64,000 nt of DNA from Sthenelais limicola. Lineage: Eukaryota; Annelida; Polychaeta; Phyllodocida; Sigalionidae. This document shows, piece by piece, positions 22,901-34,563 of this stretch. The stretch is from the NCBI GenBank assembly GCA_942159475.1, contig OW804094.1, positions 134,898,755 through 134,962,754 on the forward strand. Direction: 5' to 3'. Numbering within the stretch: position 1 is the stretch's first letter; the number at the start of each line of letters is the position of its first letter. Under the pieces are notes generated by a model that was not told the DNA's origin, did no database searches, and worked only from the letters and a program-made list of their open reading frames with translations. The position numbers and the translations under genes were made by a program.

Positions 22901-23384
22901 TAATCGATCATCCAGCATATAATAGTCCTCGCAAAAAGATAAATTTACTTTACTTTCTTTGCGATCCTAAATATGTATCTGGCGGTATTCCGCAAGAGCT
23001 CTTTATCAGTCAGGGAAAAAATCACAATAATTATATTGTTGTTGAACCTAGAAACTGTTGTTATTAACCAGGCAGTCTAGGCTCACAGCCTTTCAGATCA
23101 GATAAGAATAGTATATCAGTGATTGGACTCCTACTGCGCTAATAACTTTCCTGGCCCGAAGTAGACGTCCTAGTGTAATGGGATTTTAATGTCAATTTGC
23201 GGTTTGGAGCGAGAGGCTTTCCCTCAGTTTAAAGGGACTCTCATTTCTGAGCCTAGCATATTCGGATTATTTCATTATATTATATCCAATTGTTCTCTTT
23301 TATAGGAGTTATGCCAATTTGATGTCAGCCGACAAAATGACTTCAAATCAAGACGCTGGCTACGATTCTGATGATTTCATGTAA
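19907..23384 (+). CDS. CCDC25: CCDC25 orthologue (NFACT-R/DUF814 family), complete
   Basis: Coding exons are 19907-19931, 20744-20791, 21008-21047, 21485-21536, 21760-21835, 22097-22200, 22598-22800 and 23306-23384. They join in frame to 208 aa, the same length as human CCDC25. Family landmarks in order: MVFFFTS start, [71 protein letters not shown], a highly charged Lys/Glu coiled coil (about residues 125-182), and a tail ending [13 protein letters not shown]. The fold is shared with the NFACT-R domain of Rqc2/NEMF. Human CCDC25 has been reported as a membrane sensor of extracellular DNA; whether that holds here is unknown. The gene is head-to-head with ESCO. If the donor at 22800 is not used, exon 7 stays open for 28 more codons. 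Confidence 0.95.
23073..23259 (+). mobile_element. Family B MITE copy 3, in the last CCDC25 intron
   Basis: Begins cagtctaggctcacagcc and contains cagatcagataagaa, cagtgattgga, ggtttggagcgagaggcttt and ccctcagttt. The right end is decayed (gagcctagcat). It lies just before the last coding exon. Confidence 0.9.
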
Positions 23385-25348
23385 ACCCAGTGATATTACC
23401 TTCCCGCCTTCATACGTGTGTTAGACACCCAGATGCATGTATTGTCCAACTCGTATAATCGCATTTACTTATGGGGGAGATCCACAGGAATCTGAAAAGC
23501 CTTTTCCGTCGGTTGTGTCGTTTACGTCGCCAAACTACAGATAGAATCAAATTCTTTCGATTTGATGTGATTCGGCTGTTACAAACACAGAAGACGTAAA
23601 GATGTAACTAATGTGGCAAACATATCCAAACGAATTTGATTTTCTGGAGACGGCATTCCTCTTCACTGGATGATCTGTTTTTATTCTGGTGGATCGACCT
23701 TCTAATCTATTCCTGCTACATTAAAGGAAGAATTATGTATTCAACTAGGATATTACAGTGTTTGTTTTTAAAAAAAATATACATGTATAAACGGTTAATT
23801 GAAATCATCTAGTGATTTTGATTCTTTCTTAACTATTCTAAAAATTATTGACACCCATTTGTCTTAAAGTCAGGAATACAAAACCCTTTTTCTATGGTTA
23901 TTCCACTGAAAAGGAAGTTCATGTTCCGTTTCAGGTACTTATATTTGACTTGTCCATTACCATATTAAACGCGTATCCAATTAATGTTATGCTTTCCTCA
24001 ATGACATTATCCATCTTAATAACTTGTCACAACTGCTAATTTATCTAGAATTTAAGATGGCATTCCCATTCATCTGGATGCATTTTACAATAATTATCTT
24101 GTAACGTATCAAGTCCATCAGATTCTAATCTAGTTAAAATCTCCCATCATGTCTTGAATTCTTATCGATTATATACTCCGATGTAAACCAGTAATTCCAA
24201 AGTAGATAATCTTCCAAAATGTATTAACTTGATACCTTTCAATCCGCGGATTCTATCTTCTCATTTCTGTTACTTAAAATGTTATCTATTTTTTGAATAT
24301 CGCACACAAAGCTGCGTCCTTTTAATAAAAAAATAAAATTCTCTAAAATTAGGCGTTTCCATTATTGTATTGCAACCAATATTCATAGATTGGATCTTAT
24401 TCCATATATGATGATCCCTTATGTAAAATATGATCATTAAAGCCTGGTGTCCTATCTCGAAGGGTGGCAGTCGGATGATAGTCGTCGGGCTAGTGGGTAA
24501 TTCATGGGTCCGATTTTCAGAAAATGTACAATTGGCAGCTCTACACTTAGTAAATTCTGCAAAATTAGGCTGCAATTCAGTCAATGCTAGGTAAATTTGA
24601 GTATATGCAGCATTGCATTGATTCTAGCAATCTGTTTGGTTAGGTTGACCTGTATTTTGAACTTTATTTTCGTCTAAAATTTGGGTTATTTGAGAAGAGA
24701 ATGGCAAAGTTGAATAATTATTGTACATTTTCTGAAAATCGGACCCTCATGATGGGTGAAGGCAACTGACTGGCGGGCGTCAGCCGAGTGTCCCCCGTCA
24801 GGATTGGACGGATCCTATCGTTGGACACCAGACTTTACTCTCCGCCGCAACTGAACTTATGTGTTAGACTTGTTCTGGGATTACTGTGGTTATTGTTCTG
24901 TGTCAATATACCGATCTGAGAAATACTACCATTGATGGGACCAAGACACAAATGTGTAAATCCTGAATAAATATTTATTAAATAAAGTGGCTTTACAAGA
25001 TTATTATAATTACTTGACAACACACAGCTCTTTTACTTCGATCTTAAGCTATATCACAGGCAAAGGTCTAGACCTACTCGTATGTACTTCTATTGTAATG
25101 TACAAAATTAACAAAATCGATGTAAAACAAGATTTAACTTAACATGATGCGGATTGCTTTGAAAATGGGATCATAGGCTTACAATTGTTCGGTGGAAAAA
25201 AGTAACTGGTCCTTCTATTTTCTCGGCCTATTTTTTTTATAGGCATTAATACCTGTATTTAAATAAACTCAAATTCTTGGGGTCCTCAGTTATCGAATGA
25301 CTTAAAGCTAGGAAGGAAAGTTTAAATTCTCATTGTAAATTTGTATTC
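23385..25348. other. Convergent spacer between CCDC25 and the SAMD15-like gene
   Basis: Contains both 3' UTRs. Possible CCDC25 poly(A) signals are attaaa at 23720 and aataaa at 24324. A minus-strand AATAAA (tttatt at 24974) could serve the SAMD15-like gene. A family A element occupies 24505-24748. No additional exon was recognised. Confidence 0.5.
24505..24748 (+). mobile_element. Family A MITE copy 2
   Basis: Starts tgggtccgattttcagaaaa and ends tttctgaaaatcggaccctca, a good terminal inverted repeat. It contains the family core words ttagtaaattctgc, ctgtttggttaggttgac and atttgggttatttgaga. Confidence 0.9.
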
Positions 25349-26954
25349 TCAGCTTGGAGGAAGTATCAGACAGTGATTTGAAAGTGGAGGTTGCCATTTA
25401 GTATCCTCATTGGTCATTAGGAATTTGGTGTAGGTGAGTTCATCAGACTTTTCTCCTGTGATACTTCGTCTCTCGAGGTACATTCCTAAATAGGGAAAGA
25501 ATAACACATTATTATGCGGTCTTACAAAAGAAATGTGAATCTTATAGATTCAAAGATTTAATTTAAGAGTACCTTACTCTTCTATAAATACTTTAACTCA
25601 TTTGGGGTTGAAATATATTCAATTCTCTCAGTTTAAAATTGTCTATGCCGTATTTAACAAGTCTTAAAAATAGTCTTATGTAATTTGTTATCAATGGAGA
25701 CCTACCGAGAGACTCGCGTGGTGCGTGGGACATGCTCCTGTTCCAGTATGGGTCTTCTATCGTAAGCAGTTCTCTAACGGCCTTACTTATTGTCTGAAAA
25801 ATAATACATCGAATTGATTCCTTTATTTGCATTGAATAGAATTCAGGGATGCAAGTCCTCAGTATTCCTACTGAAGTCATTATTTTTTAAAACTTCCAGA
25901 AGACTTCCAAATTCCATCATTTATAACCAAATTTCGTCAGATTAAAAAAAAAACCTTATTGGTCAAATTTCGTCAGTTTTCACAAATCAAAATTCTCAAA
26001 ATCAGATTGTATTTGTCATCAAAATGTTTGTTTTTAAATCAATTAAAAATATACTGTACATGTAGCAGAGGCCCTATGCTATAATAATAAATGCAATCGC
26101 TTTTCCTCCAAACATTGTCAGTATTTTTGGCTTGACCCAATTAAAACTTTAAAGTAGATATTTACAGCTGTATGCATATGCTGGAAACACAAATACCGGT
26201 ATATGAATTTCCTGATCTCTGGTTAATTCATATTTTTTGCCATGAATTGATAGAAATTTTATTCGGTTTATAATTTTACAGGTCTCATGAAAATGGGGGT
26301 TTCAGTCTCTTCCATTCGCTCTCTCTATACTATAGTATATATCATATGTGTGTGTGTGTAGTTTTCCTGAAGGGGAGACTTACCAAATGACTAACTAATG
26401 GACACATGCCTAGTGTTGACGTGTTGTAGCACATTTTTACATAGGCCTAATTCCCCTCCCTAGAGACAATCAATTAAAATTAATCGCATGTCACGACGAA
26501 AAAAATAATTAATAAAAACCTTAATGTGTTCGAAGTCTGTAATTCCTAAGAGAGGCAATGAAGAGGAATCAACAAGAATTAATTTCCGTCCATTGACTAC
26601 ATTTGATTGGAAACAGTCCTGTGGAGAAGAAAATAAATTACAATTAGATCTATAGTCAATCAATAATAATTTATGTCTTTAATATTTTATACCGTAAATG
26701 TACGTATGTCAGGTGGTATCGATATAAATCACCAATAATTGCTTCATACAGAGTTACAGAAGGTATATGGAGCCGATGCAAATACTCATGCATAAATATC
26801 ACTCATATTTCATGGATAATTATGATTGAATGATTAGTAGTACCTTGTAGTAGGGAAATCCGATATCATCGATCCAGGCTGCAACCTGGTCTACGGTCCA
26901 ATGTAGACATGGCGGCACCCTCTCATCTTTCATATCCTCCTTGGCAGTATCCAT
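25349..26954 (-). CDS. SAMD15: SAMD15-like SAM-domain protein, complete, 144 aa
   Basis: Minus-strand exons are 26844-26954, 26520-26618, 25706-25793 and 25349-25485, all in phase. The start MDTAKEDMKD is the only ATG at the 5' end. Residues 18-90 form a sterile alpha motif: LHWTVDQVAAWIDDIGFPYY, then CFQSNVVNGRKLILVDSSSL and LGITDFEHIK, close to the SAMD15 pattern (WSPEQVAEWI, GRKLIHVNCSNLP, MGITNFEDMK). The C-terminal part (RELLTIEDPYWNRSMS, then GMYLERRSITGEKSDELTYT) also follows SAMD15. SAM domains mediate protein-protein interaction; the cellular role is unknown. The human protein has a long N-terminal extension that is absent here, so this is a minimal form. The gene is tail-to-tail with CCDC25. 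Confidence 0.88.
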
Positions 26955-28517
26955 GGCGATCAATTTAACCTCCCTGATCAATTCTTAAGCCCCTTAGATG
27001 TGTCTTCGATAAACCCAAGAGGAGGGAAAGCACCTGCAGCTTGTTATTGTTGATGTCGCTATGTGAACTACGTCACCGTTTAGTGTGTGTTGGCAGTTCA
27101 CCTTGATGACAACAGGTGCCCGTTCTGGCGCAAGAAGAGAACGCTCGCGCCATAGTCAAAAAGCGGATAATCAACGTGCATACGCAGATTTTGCTTTCTC
27201 GTTAAAACATTTGATTATTTTGGTAAATGTTTTTTTTTCAGTGACCATTAGTGGTGTGGCGGTTCGAGCAGGCTTTCCCATATCCTTCCCCGTATCTAAT
27301 TAATTAGGATAGATCTATGACCTCAATGAGAGATCAATTTAATGAAACCAGCAGGGAATATTTAGGCTATAACAGAATTTAATTATTTACCTTGTGAGCT
27401 TGATAATCATAAGGTAAAGAACTTACTGTTAGGCCTATGGTCTACATGTGATCCAGGAATTATGGTAATAAAAGATGGTGAATTTGAGGATTATATATTA
27501 GGCCTAATTAGGCCCTAGGCTAGTTACTACCGTTGGCCTAATGCATAGGCCTAGGCCTATCGGTATTGAGTCATTTCGGTGATATGTGGATAATTTTAGA
27601 CGGATCCACCGTAGGCCTACACAATTATTAGGCTAGTAGGCCTATAACCGCAGGCCTAAACCATGAACGCGTGAAATGTTTAAAAATTGAAACAGCAATA
27701 ATAGCATAATAAAACAATTATAAAGTAGAAACTTTTATTCTGATAAAATGATCTATTGGCCCTCGGTACAAACCAATAGAATTTATACGGTACGGTAGCC
27801 TAAACAAAGTAAACATAGCCTAGGCTAGAAGTAGGCTATAGCAGGTCTTTTGACCCCGCTCTTTAAAATAGGCCTATAGATCTAACTGATATATCATCCC
27901 TCTCAGTTTTAAATTGTACTATTCAATAAAACCCTTTCAAAACTGGTTCAATACGGTATAATATACCATTAACATTATTTATTTTATGAGCAAGCCAAAA
28001 TTATAAAGATGCGAGCAATGACTTCAAACTGTAGGCTACCTATAGACCTATACTAGGCCTATAGTCCTGCCATGTCGACCTAAACCTATCTATTTCTATC
28101 TGCAGGCATCAGCAATTCTGCATCATTACATTACGAAAGATTATAGGCCTAGATGATTTTCTACGATCGATCAATCATTCGAAGTTTCATTCCATAAATC
28201 ACGCCAAAGCATTTAACTTTTTAAAATGCCTTAAAAATATGTTGTGAATGAAATCGGTATTGATTTAAATATGAATGATTGGTATTGCATTTTATTATTT
28301 ACGCAATTTATATCTCACACATCTGTGATGTGCAGTAGGCCTATGTACGTATCACATGAGGTTGTAAACCAAAGAAAAGAATTGCGCCATTCCCTTTTAG
28401 ATTATTTTAGGCATATAAAATCAGTTGACAAACGACTCGAGCTGGTTTTACTCACTTAGAAAAATCATAAGTTGCATGGTTCCTTCAACCAGCTTCTTAG
28501 TTACCTGTATGCAGAAC
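26955..28517. other. Intergenic region rich in AGGCCTA words
   Basis: Upstream region of the SAMD15-like gene. From about 27430 to 28160 the words taggcct/aggccta/taggctac recur many times, often overlapping as palindromic TAGGCCTA. No exon was recognised. The stretch 27090-27180 is locally GC-richer and may be promoter sequence. Confidence 0.5.
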
Positions 28518-28523
28518 TTTATT
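28518..28523 (-). promoter_or_regulatory. Poly(A) signal of the Ly6-like gene
   Basis: tttatt on the + strand gives AATAAA on the minus strand, about 80 nt past the stop codon at 28602. Confidence 0.6.
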
Positions 28524-28601
28524 TAATAAAAGCCTATAGCCAGTATAGGTATTTAAGGCTTTTCCAACATACTAAATCAGGATAACTTCAACTGATTGTT
28601 T

Positions 28602-31249
28602 CTATTCTTCACCAGTGCCACTGTTGCATTTGTCCCCTAGACAGAAACAATAGGTTACTCCAGCTTGAGTATTACAGCCTAGAATCGATGGGTTGACTCC
28701 ATACTCTCCTGCATAGCAGCCTCGTTGAATATCTAGAGAGAAAAAATAGTACAAATGGCAAATCAAATTTGTATTATTTTAGTTTTCATCCACAGGGGTA
28801 TTTCAATGGATTTAATTTTAAACCTAAACACAGTAGCCTATATATACTGTAGAAGTTTAGGCTTTAAAATTGATTAAATGATATGGCCTACAGGATTTAA
28901 TCAGATGTGAAATATTGGTATTTTATATTTGATTAGGAAATTTATTAAAATGATTTGTCTTCTATGACGAAAACTAATAAGTGTTAAAAAGTATATAGTT
29001 GCAAATATGCCTACGGGCGATCCCATAATCCACCACTCTCGAAATGAGAGATTGCTTATGCAAAGGCCCCATTAAATGATTTATAGAAATGAGTTTTTAA
29101 AAATGCCTCAAATCACAGGAGGGAGAGAGGTGACCACCATTTTCTCTCCCATACAAAATAATTCGAACCAACCTGATTCATGCAAACTCTCTAAGAATAT
29201 AGAAATGTGTAGGCCTAGGCCTATTTTGGCATAAAAATGACTAATATTTTCCTGGAACTTTTTTCAAAAGTGGCCAAATCACATGAATACGTTATAGGAA
29301 ATTTATTGGCATATAATATAATTAATTATTAGCAAATTGTTGAATCCATATTTGCTTAAATCTCTAGGACACTTAACCTATGGTGAATAAAGGCAAAATA
29401 AAAGGAAACTATTCTCACTGCCTGCAGCATCCCTCCTCACATAACAGTTACTGTCGCAGTCGAACACCTGCAAGCCCTGTTCCTCGGCCTTGGTCTCATC
29501 TATTGGTCCACTACAGGCAGGGAAGCCTCCAGCAGTGGTCACTGTCTGGTTCACACTCCTCCACACCGTCCTCACCACGTCTTCACTGACCAGTCGTGGA
29601 GGACACCTCGTCCAGGCGTTTGTCCAACATCCAGGGTCAGATGGAGTCCACCTAGAAACCTATGCATGAATGTATTTAATTAAGGAATTAATAGGGGATT
29701 CGCATGTGCCACTGAGCATGTCTATCAATTACGGTGCATGCTGGGATGGATTCTGACATACAAATATTTGGCAACATTTTTATCGAAAATTGCAAGAATG
29801 TTTTCACCAATATCATAGCTTTATAAATGATGAATGATTGGTTCATGAGGCAAATGCATGATGGGAAAGATGAAGTCTTGTGTTATGGAAACATATATAA
29901 CACATGGATATTGACATTAGAACATTGATAATTGTCCATGCTGAACGTACATGATGTCCATGTTTGTTTTTTTTATAGATTTTAGACTACCATATACCAT
30001 AATTCCTTGCGAAACAATATCCAAAATAGCGGCTATGCAAATCCCCTATTAGTCACTGCCTTGAGCAGTTCAGGGGCTATAACAACCAGAGTCAGAGACT
30101 AAACAGATTAATAACCTCCATTTCGGGACTGCTGTACGCCTCAGGATTATACACCAAACAGTGCACCAGCAGCCCCTCAATGTCGGTCATTAATCCTTTA
30201 TTAGTCCATGGTTGTCAGAGTTTTATTAAACCAACAATGCGAAAAAACACTTAAATATAATAAACCAACTTATGGAATATAACACAGGTTAATTTTGGAG
30301 TCATGGGACAAATATAGCTGAAGAACTGTCATGTATCCGAATCAAAACAATCATTTCTATTTCTAAGCACTGAAGACTGGTATTCTAAAGATAGCACTAT
30401 ACTATGTTGATTTAAAAAAGAAATATATATTTTGTTAATTCATTTTGTTACAAACTATAAATTAAAAGAGAAGAGGGTCGTTTCTAGGAAACAACGGTTT
30501 ATGGGTGCTGTGGTACTTAGCATGGCTATCTTTCGCATCGCGGAAATTAAATCGGTTCATTACATGCACGACACAAATACATTCTGCTTCATCTATTGAT
30601 TTTACTCACCTTTTCTTGCACTTGCACAGGGTAAACGAATTCCTCCACGCGACTATGTGGTGGTCTATATTCGCACTGATAACACCGGACTGTGAATTAT
30701 GAAAATCAAATTTGAACATACACATGTACAATCTAAATATTATATATATCTAGCATTTACCATAATGTGTTACAGCAAAATGAGTCACAAGTAGCAAAAA
30801 TTGAATTTTGAAATATCATCATAATATTTGAAAAGATGAGATCAAGCCGATGCTAATGATAGTAAACATAAGGACATCTAAAACATATTTCTATATTTTA
30901 AATTTGATATTTATATTTAAAAAAACCCCGTTTGCAATATTTCTGTGAGGACAATCACTAGTAAAGTAGCTAAATATACCAACACATTACATATATCATG
31001 TAAAAGGAAATGAATTGCCTGTCTTACTGCATAACGTTCCCTTATAATAAATTTGATACCTTTTGGTTCCTCTTGCTTGACAGGTGTCACAGGTGTAGCC
31101 TTCTCTATCTGTATCTTGGTATCCTCAGTGTATTTAGCTGTACTCACAGAACTAGCATGCCTCCCTTGTTCTGTGGTTTTACTATACCTTGCAGTTGCCA
31201 CAGTTAATATAGTTACCAATAGAAATGTTTTAAACATCTTGGATCGCAT
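28602..31249 (-). CDS. Secreted cysteine-rich Ly6/three-finger-like protein, 213 aa
   Basis: Minus-strand exons are 31060-31249, 30610-30689, 29419-29659 and 28602-28732, joined in frame with GT-AG sites. For exon 3 only the upstream of two nearby acceptors (tag at 29660-29662 rather than at about 29652) keeps the frame. Residues 1-21 are a signal peptide (FKTFLLVTILTVATA). A Ser/Thr/Lys-rich linker follows to about residue 63. Then comes a 12-cysteine module starting RCYQCEYRPP and ending YCFCLGDKCNSG, the CxxC opening and C-x-C-x4-CN close seen in Ly6/uPAR/Quiver-type folds. VNQT is a potential N-glycosylation site. The tail (SGTGEE) is not hydrophobic, so there is no GPI signal and a soluble secreted protein is inferred. 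I do not recognise a specific orthologue. The second Met (MFKTF) is an alternative start. Confidence 0.8.
29692..30049. mobile_element. MITE with ends TAGGGGATT/AATCCCCTA, in an intron of the Ly6-like gene
   Basis: Terminal inverted repeats taataggggattcgcat and atgcaaatcccctatta flank about 340 bp with no coding capacity. A related, less complete copy starts at about 41538 (ctataggggagttgcgtgtg), and both contain gcatgatggga. TAA/TTA at the borders may be a target duplication, but this is ambiguous. Confidence 0.7.
30050..30230 (-). other. Unexplained GC-richer block in the Ly6-like intron
   Basis: About 150 bp with no shared words elsewhere in the window. On the minus strand it is open for about 33 codons (GLLVHCLVYNPEAYSSP is part of it) and ends in a stop. 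It has no convincing acceptor and does not fit the phase of the flanking Ly6-like exons. It could be a fragment of a dispersed repeat or a conserved element. Confidence 0.3.
30763..30812 (+). mobile_element. Family C element, end fragment
   Basis: aatgtgttacagcaaaatga followed by gtcacaagtagcaaaaattg matches the left terminus of the family C elements at 60228 and 63265. The rest of the element is missing. Confidence 0.6.
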
Positions 31250-33548
31250 TCAGGGGGCAATGAAATGAATGTGATGGTTATACTTCGATCAAGGCTTCAG
31301 CAATTGTCTGCAAGATTTAACGCTCTCCGAGGCTATATATATAATGATTTTTGGAATGTGAAAAAGTGACAGTCCAACCATGAGTGGGGTTTGGGATCAG
31401 AGGTTGAATGTAGTTGACCATACAATTGCACCGCAGGCCATGCAGTAGCTGTTTTTTGGAACAAGAAATTCGGCAGACAACACGGCTCTCTGGCATCACA
31501 GATTCATATAGACTATGTAATATTTGCATACATAAATTCTTGTCACAGACGACGGTGACAGATCTATGGTAAAGCACTGGCTGGATATATTTTATCATCT
31601 TGTGGGAAACTATAGAAGGAATGTCTCATGAATCTTAACAATAAAATTGGTCATGGAAAACGGTCCAGAACACCAATCTCACGATAGTTTTAATAGTTTA
31701 CTAACCAGTCCATGTTAATTATATCTATAACATACCATCTATTTACTGCCAAGTATTTTCCGGATTTTGAGAGTCAAACTGAAAAAAAACCATGAAGTCT
31801 TTCATCGAGCCATTCACTGGAAAAGGAACGATCAGTTCCCACCCAAAATATTTTTTTGTACAAACTTGTATTCAAGTTGGTAATCTGGCATGGACCAAGT
31901 GGTTAATGTGGCTCGGGTAAGTGTTAAAGAAAGAAAATGAGAATAAGAAAAGTTAGAAAAAAATAATAAAAAAACGACGTGCACAACTGCGTCCAGAAGG
32001 ACAATGTCTTGATGTGGTTTGCTCAACAATGGATTAGACTGTAGAAACCCAAAGGGCAGGCTAACCGAAATAAAGATTTATGTTCACAAAAAAAGAAAAA
32101 AATAGTTTTGTATTCGATACCTAGGTTATTCCATCATGAAATTCCGGTGTAGCAGAATGTTGTTTATATAGGGGCAATTGCATGGTCGCTTTTATTCAAT
32201 TTGCGATGTTCACGAAAATGGCAGTTTTCATCTTATCTTCTTTTTTCTATCCAATTTAATCAGCGATGATAAAGCAGCTTATGGGAAAATGTATATAGAA
32301 TGAAATTCTTTTTTACTTTCCTTAATTAATTATCTACATTCTGTAATGGAATTGTACTAATTGCTTTATTGACATATATTGTAGAGTATACTCTACAATA
32401 CAATACAATGATTACTCCACATCCAATTCAGTAAATCAATAATGCATTGCAACAATTTTAAGGAAAGTGTTAATTAAGGCTCTATGTCTAATCACGATGA
32501 TATCCTATAAACAATTAAATGTAAGTAAGGAAAAGAACGCTCGTGTGTGGTGGTTTTAAATCATTTAAGACAAAGCAACAGCGAGAAAAAAACTGATAGT
32601 TGTGTAGCAAACTATTTTTTCATGGCTATCACAACCACTCAATTGTGGTGGAAACGTATGCGATTTATCGACACCGACACGAGCTAGCCCAGTACATATG
32701 CCTTTCGCATGTTCTAGGAAGAGAGGTATTAGTCCCAGAGGAATCCTCTCCTTGGTTACTGCAGACTTCAAGGCCAGGAAAGGCCAAGCGAAGAATCTCA
32801 ATTACTCCTGGGACCAAAACCTTCTGTCTACAAACATGCCATGATCTGGAATGGCACAACAAGTCTAGTACGAAACGAAAACGAAGACTTGAACTATCGC
32901 CATGCAAGCTATATTACCCCCGATGGTTTAGAATAACGAAGTCCTATATATATATAGGTATTACAAGAAAGTAATTATGATTGCAAATTAAACAAAACAT
33001 AATTAAACTAGTGCTTCAATGTCTCCCAGTGGGGTGATTGGGGTGATATTTATTTCTTGTATCGAATTAATTCCTTAAATGATTAGATATTTCATCCCAA
33101 TTGTCTAGCTCTGTTCATTGAGTCACTGAAAATAAAACAAGGAAAATGAAAAAATGAAATTAAGTCCAAACTATACTTATAGTTAACCAATGTTATATGT
33201 AATATTTTACGCAAACTCCACCTTAAATTTTAAAACAAGCTACAAACTGAAAAAACCACGCGACATACCATATCATTGTTAACTCATCGTTTCCCCCCTT
33301 GCTTTTGTTTCTTGAATGGTGTGGTGTTAATTTGGTTGAAACAGGTTTGAGATATGAATTGTTTGCAGCGGGAATCATCGACAGTTAATCGGTCAGTGTT
33401 AGGCATGTCCACCGGCCCGTATATTGTATAACAGACGGGAGAAGAAGAAGCTGACAGGTTGTGTGAACTGGCTTACATGCGAAACACCAAACATTCACTT
33501 CATTCTCCACTTCCCTGCCCATGCCACTGATTTCCCAGCGGATCCACC
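31250..33548. other. Intergenic region upstream of the Ly6-like gene
   Basis: AT-rich DNA with the promoter of the Ly6-like gene at its left edge. Apart from the block at 32600-32974, I see no exon or bounded repeat. Confidence 0.5.
32600..32974. other. GC-richer block open on both strands, unidentified
   Basis: A + frame of 124 codons (32600-32974) overlaps a - frame of 80 codons (32665-32907). Neither product is recognisable and no splice context supports either. It stands out from AT-rich surroundings, so it may be a decayed transposon or a gene fragment. Confidence 0.2.
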
Positions 33549-34563
33549 GTAAAATCTCTAATAGAAGCCATGGCTCTATTAGAGGTGCAGTTTGAATAAC
33601 AAAGGATGGTCTCCACTGGCTGCGGTAAGCACTGCGGTAAGCCTTGCAATGGTTTAGCTATGGTTTGTGCTGTTTCTGTAGGTGCAGAGGAGTGATGAGG
33701 TCCGGCATACATGGATCCCTGGCCATGTAGGCAGGACCTCGCCACTTCTCACCATTACAGCACCATCGCAAGGCTTACCGCAGAGCTTACCGCAGTCAGT
33801 GGATACCACCCTTTATAGTACGGCAAAAAGACAAGAGTGCGGCTCCTTTTGGAGGTTTTAACTGATACCGATCGTTTGATGGCGATTTTGTCATGATATA
33901 TAACATCGAAATCATTCTGATGAATATCTTATTTACATTGTCATTTATTATACTTTCACAAATGAACATGTATAATTATTCTTTTTATTAGTAAATGTTA
34001 ACATAAGGGATATATCAACACAATATAACATCATACCACCCTTTATAGTACGGCAAAAAGACAAGAGTGCGGCTCCTTTTGGAGGTTTTAACTGATACCG
34101 ATCGTTTGATGGCGATTTTGTCATGATATATAACATCGAAATCATTCTGATGAATATCTTATTTACATTGTCATTTATTATACTTTCACAAATGAACATG
34201 TATATTCTTTTTATTAGTAAATGTTAACATAAGGGATATATCAACACAATATAACATCATTGGACAATGGGATTGACAGGAATCAGCTTTTAAAAACATA
34301 ATTATTTTTATTCAGGTTAATTTACAGGTTATTATTATCAAGTTATTATTCAGGTTATTATTCAGCTTTTTGACATAACTGGTAATTACGGCTTATAATA
34401 AAACACCAGAAATATTCCTGAAATTTTAAAAGTACATTTGCGGCTTCGATTACAGGTTTTCCCTTGTTTACCAATGAGGACAAAGTGCAAATCCGTTATT
34501 ACGCGGATGATGGTTCTAATAGACATTTCCTAATAGAGGTGCGGCTTCTATTAGAGGTTTTAC
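33549..34563. mobile_element. Composite 1-kb foldback element with 21-bp TIRs
   Basis: The left end gtaaaatctctaatagaagc at 33549 and the right end ggcttctattagaggtttta, finishing at 34563, are inverted copies with one mismatch over 21 bp. Related words recur inside (gtgcggctccttttggaggt at about 33840 and 34070, gcggcttcgattacaggttt at about 34440). The interior holds an inverted repeat (33601-33652 with 33762-33815), an inner dyad (gaggtccggcatacatgg / ccatgtaggcaggacctc, 33697-33740), and a tandem duplication. No transposase was seen. Confidence 0.7.
33803..34260 (+). repeat. Near-perfect tandem duplication, unit about 230 bp
   Basis: Unit 1 (33803-34032) and unit 2 (34033 to about 34260) start ataccaccctttatagtacg and end aacacaatataacatcat. 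The only difference I see is a 4-nt deletion in unit 2 (tgtataattattc versus tgtatattc). The duplication is therefore recent. Confidence 0.95.
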
